From: Vicugna pacos
Lineage: Eukaryota; Chordata; Mammalia; Artiodactyla; Camelidae
DNA: 64,000 nucleotides
Reading direction: 5' to 3'
NCBI RefSeq assembly: GCF_048564905.1
Contig: NC_132991.1
Span: 49,917,501-49,981,500, forward strand
Notes under the pieces: generated by a model
Database searches by the model: none
Seen by the model: only the letters and a program-made list of their open reading frames with translations
Told to the model about the DNA's origin: nothing
Part shown: one piece after another, positions 57,901 through 64,000 of the stretch
Layout of the letters: every line of letters starts with the position of its first letter
Numbering within the stretch: the first letter of the stretch is position 1
Made by a program: the position numbers and the translations under genes

Positions 57901-60900
57901 TAAATGAGAATACATTTGTTTTAGCACAAATACAATGTTCTCAGCATCCATTGTTTCAGAAGCAGGATGCTGAGTTTTCAAATAAGCTTCCTCTGGTTGA
58001 TCACTATCTAATTCTTGAAATTTTGTATCTGCATTTTCTATTTGAGCATCATGGTGCTTTAAGTCAATTGCAACAGGTGCTTCCTGTTCAGCTCTTTCAG
58101 AAACTGCAGATTGATCTAGAAGACCTATTTCCCTCTGTTCCCTCTCTTGTACTTCAAATTCCTTATGAGTCTGAGAAGAAAGCAGTCTTAAATTCATCAC
58201 ATTAGATGAATCTGGTTCAGCGTTTGGAGACACTTCCTCTGCCTGATACATATTTGTGTCTAGGTTACTCAATCTTGATTCATTTTGCTTTAATGAAAAG
58301 TCTTTGTCATCGAGCTTCTTTGGAGGAGGATTCACAAATGATTTCTTGGTAGGTCTTTTTTCTAGAAATCCTTTTTCCACGTGTTGTAATTTTTCAAATG
58401 CAATGATCCTATGCTTCACCTTCTTTCCTGGGTAGTATCTCTCCTCACCAAAAGGCTCTTCATATACAATGATGGACGATTCTTTGGTATTGAAACTACC
58501 AGAGGTTCTCTCAGGAGGGATATTCGACAAATAGTCACTTTGGGCATATTCTTGCACACTTCCCCTTTCTGGTTCACTGAGTTCTCCAAAATCATTTCTA
58601 ACCTCTTTCCTAATTTTAACGTCACCAAAATCATCATGAAATGGATAAACAGTCCCCTCTGCTTGGTATAGTTTTGATTTTTCATTTACATGTTCCTCTT
58701 TCTCTTCATCCTGACATCGTATGAGTTCAGCTCTGATAGGTTTGTTGATTCTTACAGATCTAGAGACACCTTGCACAAATAGGGGTAGTTTTTCTCTGGA
58801 AGATGTACAAGAAACTTGACCTTTCTGGTCTATCTGTTCAACTGTCTCAAGGCTTTGAAAATATTCTCTTACGGAATATTCTTTTATATTGGATTGGGGA
58901 GTAAAAGGACCAGCTGGATAATCATAAAAATGTGCTCTTACAGATTCTCCTGGAATTTGTTGATCTTCAGAATATCTGGCAGAAATTCTACCCATATTTT
59001 CTAATTGAGTATATTCCCTGTGAGTGACAGGTTCCACTGTTAGCTCTGAAACACTCTCAACTGTTCCAGAATTGTTTTCAGCAACACACTTATATTTTCC
59101 AGAATCTTGAGAATGAACGTCATGAATATATAACCTGTGGCTGCAATTAACTTCTTCAAACTGAAACTTCTGGTTCTGCTTTAAAAGGACTCCATTTTGA
59201 AACCACGTCACGACTGGTTTAGGCTCACCGGACAGTAAACACTCAAGGACTATGGACTCTCCTTCTCTACACCTGGCATGCTTTGGCATTTCTTGTAAGA
59301 GTTCTGGCGGCTCATTAGTAATGTCAGACGAAAATATAAACTTGTGTTTTGGTGACTGAGGTGTTGCCTTGGGCGCCACCTCCTCGAGTTGAAATAATTC
59401 TCTTGACTCTTTATCTTGTTCTGGGGTAGGAGTAGCTGCTGTTATCTGAATTTCTACTGGAAACGAAAGCAATTCTACATCTGCAGAGAGAGGAGCTGGT
59501 GGGTTAGTCCTTAACACATCCTCTTGTCTCAAGGATGGATGAACGGTTTTTGCTTGATCAAATACCAACATCAGCTCTTCTTCCTCATCAGTGTAGTCGT
59601 GCAACACGGGGACTCTATGTGCTCCGACATCATGCCTTTGTTTTGCTTTCACTACAAGGGTACCAGCTGTCTTTACTGTTCCATATTGGTTAAACAGCAC
59701 ACAGGTAATAGAACCTTCATTTTGAGGAAGAACGGAAGAAAAAGTTAAAGTGGAATAGTTCTCAAAGGTATGAGTGATAAAGCCTTGATTACGTGGGATT
59801 GGTATATCATTGTTATACCATGTCACTATGGGTGGGGGATAGCCTTGAAAATGACACACAAATTCGCAACTGTCACCTTCATAAACCTCTTGAGATTCAA
59901 TTTCTTGAAGAAATGAAGGTGGGCAACGTTGTGGACGGTTTTGGAAAGAACTTTCAAAAAATCTTGTGGTTTTGTCTTCCTGTTCAGTTATGAATTCATC
60001 AACTTTTGTGGAAATGGGGTGTTCCAATTCTCTCAAATCATCTTGTCTAATTCTTTTACTATCTAGCTCTTCATTTTCTTTAATAGTTATGATTGTATCA
60101 AAAGAGTCACTGGTATATGGCATAATAACTTGAGGCACCTTTTCTGGGGTCTCATATATTTCCTCGTTCTGACTTACATCCATGAGATCTTTAGATGGCC
60201 CTACAAGGTCAGTTTTGGTCATCACTTCATCAAGTTGTTCTCTTGCTTGGATATTCTCATTTACTGGACTCTTACCATATAAATGGCCTGTTGACAGGTC
60301 TTCTCTTAGAAATGCCTCATGGCTCATTCTCATTTCAGTCTGTAGAATTTCCTCATCAACAGTGGTCTGAAAGCTGGTGGGAGGTTCTCCAGAGTCTACA
60401 TTTTGATCCATTAGATTAGGCAGGATGTGTGGATCTTGGACAACACCTTCAGCTGAACTATCTGCCTTGTCATTATCATCAGCTAGATCAGCTACAGACC
60501 TGCTTTGTATTTCCTCTCTAGAGAACACCACGTCCGTACCACTATCTTCACTTCTCAGAGTTCTTGAGCTTATTTCAGATGACATCTCCAACAGAGACAA
60601 TTTCCTTTTCTCCATTAAAATTTTTCTAGCCTCCCGTAAACGTTGCAACTTCATTTTGGTCTCCTCGTCCAGGAAACTTTCACCCACATTCAGCCATCCC
60701 CTTATGTCAGATTTACTTTCTAAATATTCTTCACCATACATTAAGGTTGTTCTCTTGCCAGGACTTACTGTCTTAAAGTGTATAGTTCGCCTTATTCCCT
60801 GTTGCTCCACGTCTTGTTTCTTGTTAAAGGGAGAGCCAGTAAACCTCAGGTCAACTGTTATCCTATCTTCTCTACTTTCAGCCAAAGCCTCCATATTTTC

Positions 60901-61391
60901 ATGTGTCTGTTCTGCCCTTTTCAGAAATTCTAAATATTTCTCATCTTGCCCTCTCTGAATAACAAGCAACGAGGCAGTTGATTCAGCAGACCCTTCACTA
61001 TTAATTGCTAATAATCTGTAACTTCCAGAATCTCTGTCTTGGACCCTTTTCACCTCTAAGCTGGAAGAGTGATGATGTAAATCACTCTCTGTTTTTATAA
61101 CCCGACGAAGGCCTGCTGGGATAGGTCGATTGTTATGAAACCAAGTCATTTCTGGAGTTGGACAGGCAATTAATCTACATGTAAAGACAACAGGTTCGCC
61201 CTCTAAAACATATTTAAATGTAAGTTTTTGGGTAAAAGAAGGCTTGAAATATTCAGGCCAGGAGCTTGTAGATGATATTCTACTCGCATATCTTTTAGCA
61301 GCCATGGAGCTGTGGTCTAGATGTTCAGAATCTGAGAAGGCATCCCGGGCATCTCGATCTGAATGTTCAGATTCTTCCTCAGAGGACAATT
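54913..61391 (-). CDS. TTN: Titin novex-3 exon with alternative C-terminus
   Basis: A single open exon of about 2159 codons that ends in its own TAA at 54915-54913. It starts after the acceptor ttttttccag at 61392, with two bases completing a Glu codon, then LSSEEESEHSDRD. Six Ig-like domains lie at about residues 50-145, 488-585, 690-787, 1732-1828, 1930-2028 and 2063-2158. A long acidic, low-complexity stretch lies between domains three and four and includes an 11-residue repeat (ERYSTPPGETL) at about 1565-1675. In human this exon ends the roughly 700 kDa novex-3 titin, which binds obscurin near the Z-disk and lacks the I-band spring. Its use requires skipping the N2B exon and everything after it, through a local polyadenylation site. 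The frame is intact. Confidence 0.95.
56365..56695 (-). repeat. TTN: 33-base coding tandem repeat in novex-3
   Basis: About ten tandem copies of a 33-base unit encode ERYSTPPGETL. The central five copies are nearly identical in DNA; outer copies differ (STPSEGEV, STPAGETL, STLLGGETV, SIPTGG). Because 33 is a multiple of three, copy gain or loss keeps the frame. The S/T-P dipeptide repeats once per unit, which would give a regular array of proline-directed phosphorylation motifs; that role is inference. Confidence 0.9.
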
Positions 61392-62444
61392 CTGGAAAAA
61401 AGTTAAATTATAAAGCATTTTACTATTTTCCATAGGATTTGAAAAAGTTGAAAATAAATGAAAATTGCAAAAATAGGAAATAAAATAAAGTGCATGCTAC
61501 AGATTCTCACAAATCCAGAAAAAAAATTCACTCACCATATTTGTTCGAATAAACGCAACACCATGCTCTGTTTAAAAGATTCTGACACGAAAATCGTTCG
61601 TTGTCTGGTCTTTTCTTCAAACTGCTGAAATTTCTTCTTGAACAAGCAAAAATGCATTTCAAAATAACATGTTCCTGTGCATATTTGTTTTGAGAGCAGG
61701 AAAACCTTGTTCTTTTGATGGCTAAGAGGAAAATCTTACCTGACTTGCAGAGAGTGGAATAAACGCCCTTTCTGATCCTTTTGATTGTAGATTAAATTAT
61801 TATATTTTTGGAGAATTAACTATTTAAAATATATATATACAAGAACTATAATCAGAAATAATCAGCTAAAATAAAATGAGAAGGCGTTTATTCGAACTAA
61901 TACAGCCACAAAGTCATGATGTTATGCAAAGAAAAGCAGGCAATAAGGATCACATAAGGCAGCTATCTGCAAGCCAGTGTAAGAGACATATCAATGTTAA
62001 AATGATGTATGTGCATGAAGTGTAAACCAGAATGGGAATGTAACATTTTCACACACCCTGAAGAAAGTAGCATTTCATGACATTGCATTCTGAAAATGAC
62101 AGCTAGGTTATTGTCTATTGTTCAGTTTAATTCACTGTGATTTTCAAAACAAATTCCTACTTCATGATTTCATGCAATAAGATGACGACTTTTCCTAAGA
62201 CACGCTTTTGAAAGTGGCTGATAAATTTTACATACAAGATTTTAAATCACCATAAAATAAATTACTAGGAAATGCATGTAACCATCAGCATACTACATAG
62301 GCATGCGACATAGTAATATATACTCTAAGAGATATATTTGTACATCTGTGTCATTTTTCTCAATGATACTAACAGAAGGCAGATCAAGGATTCTATTAAT
62401 CCTTCAGAATTTCTACTTAAATCTCACATTCAGTGTAACAATAC
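61392..62444 (-). other. TTN: Intron 47 with inverted-repeat element
   Basis: A 1.05 kb intron between exon 47 and the novex-3 acceptor. It is AT-rich. Its one clear structure is the inverted-repeat element at 61543-61897, listed separately. I saw nothing else that looks coding. Confidence 0.6.
61543..61897. repeat. Possible old inverted-repeat DNA element
   Basis: The 14 bases gttcgaataaacgc at 61543-61556 are matched perfectly by their reverse complement at 61884-61897. Flanking bases also resemble each other (atattt outside the left copy, tgtatta-like outside the right copy when reversed). A third copy of aataaacgcc lies inside, near 61759-61768. This is the layout of a small non-autonomous DNA transposon of about 355 bases. 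The ends remind me of pogo/Tc2-type elements, but the family is not certain. It sits about 150 bases upstream of the novex-3 acceptor. Confidence 0.45.
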
Positions 62445-62501
62445 CTTTCATCTCCATCTCAATCTCCTGTCCAATCCCCTCATACAAAATCGATTCAGGG
62501 G
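62445..62501 (-). CDS. TTN: Titin exon ~47, 19-codon joining exon
   Basis: A 57-base exon between the acceptor ttctag at 62507-62502 and a GTATTG donor. With the leading G from the previous exon it reads APESILYEGIGQEIEMEMK. Human titin has nearly the same sequence just before the N2B exon. It ends in phase 1 (one base, G). Joined to the novex-3 acceptor this G gives GAA (Glu-Leu-Ser-Ser); joined to the N2B acceptor it gives GAG (Glu-Phe-Ser-Ser). It is therefore the branch point between the short novex-3 titin and full-length titins. The peptide is acidic and predicted to be unstructured. Edges and phase fit exactly. Confidence 0.9.
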
Positions 62502-64000
62502 CTAGAATGGAAAAACATATAAAGAGATTTTAATGTTTAATTCTGTATACTTTCTGCATCAATTAATGATTTATGCAATTACAATTTTCTTTCTATTATA
62601 ATAATAGAAAACTACATCCCACAAATGCACCCCCCAAAATCCATGCCAAACAAATCAATGAGCTGATGAAGTACATGACAACGTTGACAAAGACTTTAAA
62701 ACATTTTTATTTTAGGTTCTCTGTGCAATTTCCTCTTTTAGTTCTGCAATTCCCCATGCCTTTTACATGCATTGAGAAGAGCAATCCACAAACTAAAGGA
62801 ATATATATTTTAAATGTCTTGACTGAAAACTTGCTAAGAGATGAAATCACATTTAGAAGGAACATGCATTTTCTGATTCGCCACTCTTAACTGAGGGCTA
62901 TTCTCAGTTTTCCCTGCAGAATTAAGAGTTTTCTGCTAGTAAATACTTGGATTTGAACCACCTTTAAAACTTTAAACTACACAAAGTCCAATAATAAAGA
63001 GCAAAACAAAGACTCCTCAATTCAAAATTGCTTTTATTACAAAAGACACAGCCTTTAGGCACAATAGTCTCTGGGTGGCTTCTGGAGAAAGAGGGTGCCC
63101 GGGTACCACTCTCAGTCTTTGCTCTGCGTGACATGTCAGTGTGCTTGACACCGTTTCTCAGTTCCTCGTGGTCTTTGACATGAAATTAATGACAAACTTG
63201 ATGTTTTCTTGGACAATTCTCTCTTTATTTCACAGATTGTTTTAATTTGGGACTCTGAGTGTTTTAATATTTTCAGTGTCTAAATCAAGGGTAATTTTGG
63301 TAACTGCTTTGGTTTGTGATTCTTTTGCTGGATAAGAATAAAACTAGGAAAAGGAATGTATTTGCTGTGTTTGGAAGAGTAAAACACATGTGGAATTTAG
63401 AGAAGATGAAATGTCATTAGGATGAGAGCAGCGTGTTAATTCCCAAACTTAAGATATGATATGTCTATGCTCAGTATGCACTTAAGAACTTGACTCAAAC
63501 AGACTTAGGGGATTTCACATTCCTACTTGATTTTTGTGGATAACTGTGTAAAGTTATTAGCTACCCCCCCAAAAAGAGGAACAGATCAAGACTGAACTAT
63601 ATGAGATAATTAGACAACTGTGCCTGATCACTCTTCAAACACTTAGAAGTGGGCTTATCTTTTAACTTTCTTAAGCACAGCAGTCTGGGCTTTCCCAGGA
63701 AAAAAAACAAAGCTCATGCTCCAAGAACATTTTAGTAATATAATCAGTTAGAACTGAGTGAACTGGAAATCCTGAAGCAAATCCACCCTGGAAACAGGAT
63801 CATCAAGCACTGTCCTATGGCATTAGCTTCTTTAGGAAGCAAGCTGAAAGACCTCTATGTCTCTCACCTCTACAGCACAGCCAGCTCCCAATTATCTTGC
63901 TGCAGAAACTGTCACAGTTCTCACTGACATGACTTGTAGACCGCAACTCCAGACAGGCAGTTACTCTGTCATTACAGCACTAGCCAGCAGCTATGTGAAA
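62502..64000 (-). other. TTN: Intron upstream of exon 47
   Basis: No exon was found here. Most is AT-rich. A GC-richer pocket at about 63056-63180 stands out, with an AATAAA hexamer on the minus strand at 63033-63038 just beyond it. It could be the tail of an old processed copy, but I could not identify a parent and saw no poly(A) tract. The novex-1 and novex-2 exons, which precede exon 47 in human, are not visible and presumably lie beyond the right edge. Confidence 0.5.

Larger units (their letters stand above)
1..64000 (-). other. TTN: Titin gene, internal I-band part
   Basis: The whole window lies inside one minus-strand gene. Titin is the giant sarcomere protein that runs from Z-disk to M-line; the exons here encode its elastic I-band part. 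The identification rests on the ordered match of about 80 exons to human titin as I remember it: the 19-residue exon before N2B, N2B, I27 to I79, N2A with the uN2A helix region, then PEVK exons. Each Ig exon encodes one I-set domain of 93 to 97 residues with a C-strand Trp and an F-strand motif of the DxGxYxC type. Neither end of the gene is in the window. Confidence 0.97.

Noticed and set aside
63018-63180. GC-richer pocket with an AATAAA hexamer, like the 3' end of a processed gene copy.
   Set aside because: No poly(A) tract follows and no parent gene was recognised, so it is noted only in the intron entry.

Overview
This window is an internal part of the titin gene (TTN), read on the minus strand. 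Transcription runs from high to low coordinates, and the features below are listed in that order. The organism is a mammal. A tRNA-Ala-derived SINE at about 54061-54190, with the head and tail layout I know from alpaca and camel repeats (Vic-1 type), points to a camelid. No gene other than titin was recognised. Almost all coding sequence is cut into short exons with AG acceptors and GT donors. Exon edges were set by eye from splice sites, reading phase and remembered human titin protein. Exon and Ig numbers (human numbering, I24-I83) come from counting and are therefore inference, although they agree at both ends of the count.

Layout from 5' to 3'. (1) 62501-62445: a 57-base exon (about exon 47) that can feed either of two giant exons. 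(2) 61391-54913: the novex-3 exon, 2.16 thousand codons with its own stop, giving a short titin that ends here. (3) 51084-48346: the N2B exon with Ig domains I24, I25, the N2B unique spring and I26. (4) 47572-44913: exon 50 (I27) and exon 51 (I28-I29). (5) 44376-17554: fifty single-Ig exons (I30-I79). They form three copies of a six-exon super-repeat (exons 52-69) and three copies of a ten-exon super-repeat (exons 70-99), then I78 and I79. (6) 16978-12206: the N2A element (linker, I80, uN2A, I81-I83). (7) 12099-242: the start of the PEVK spring, 18 short exons of 27 to 405 bases. The PEVK run continues past the left edge.

Functionally, the pieces are the extensible I-band spring of titin: tandem Ig segments that straighten at low force, the N2B and N2A hubs that bind signalling proteins, and the PEVK segment that stretches at higher force. 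Most exons start and end in phase 1, so they can be skipped without breaking the frame. The exceptions are four exons around uN2A. Introns are AT-rich. Where I saw something in one (SINE, fossil LTR, inverted-repeat element, simple repeats, CU-rich tract) it is listed; the rest show nothing I can name. No prokaryote-like system, CRISPR array or free-standing RNA gene was seen.
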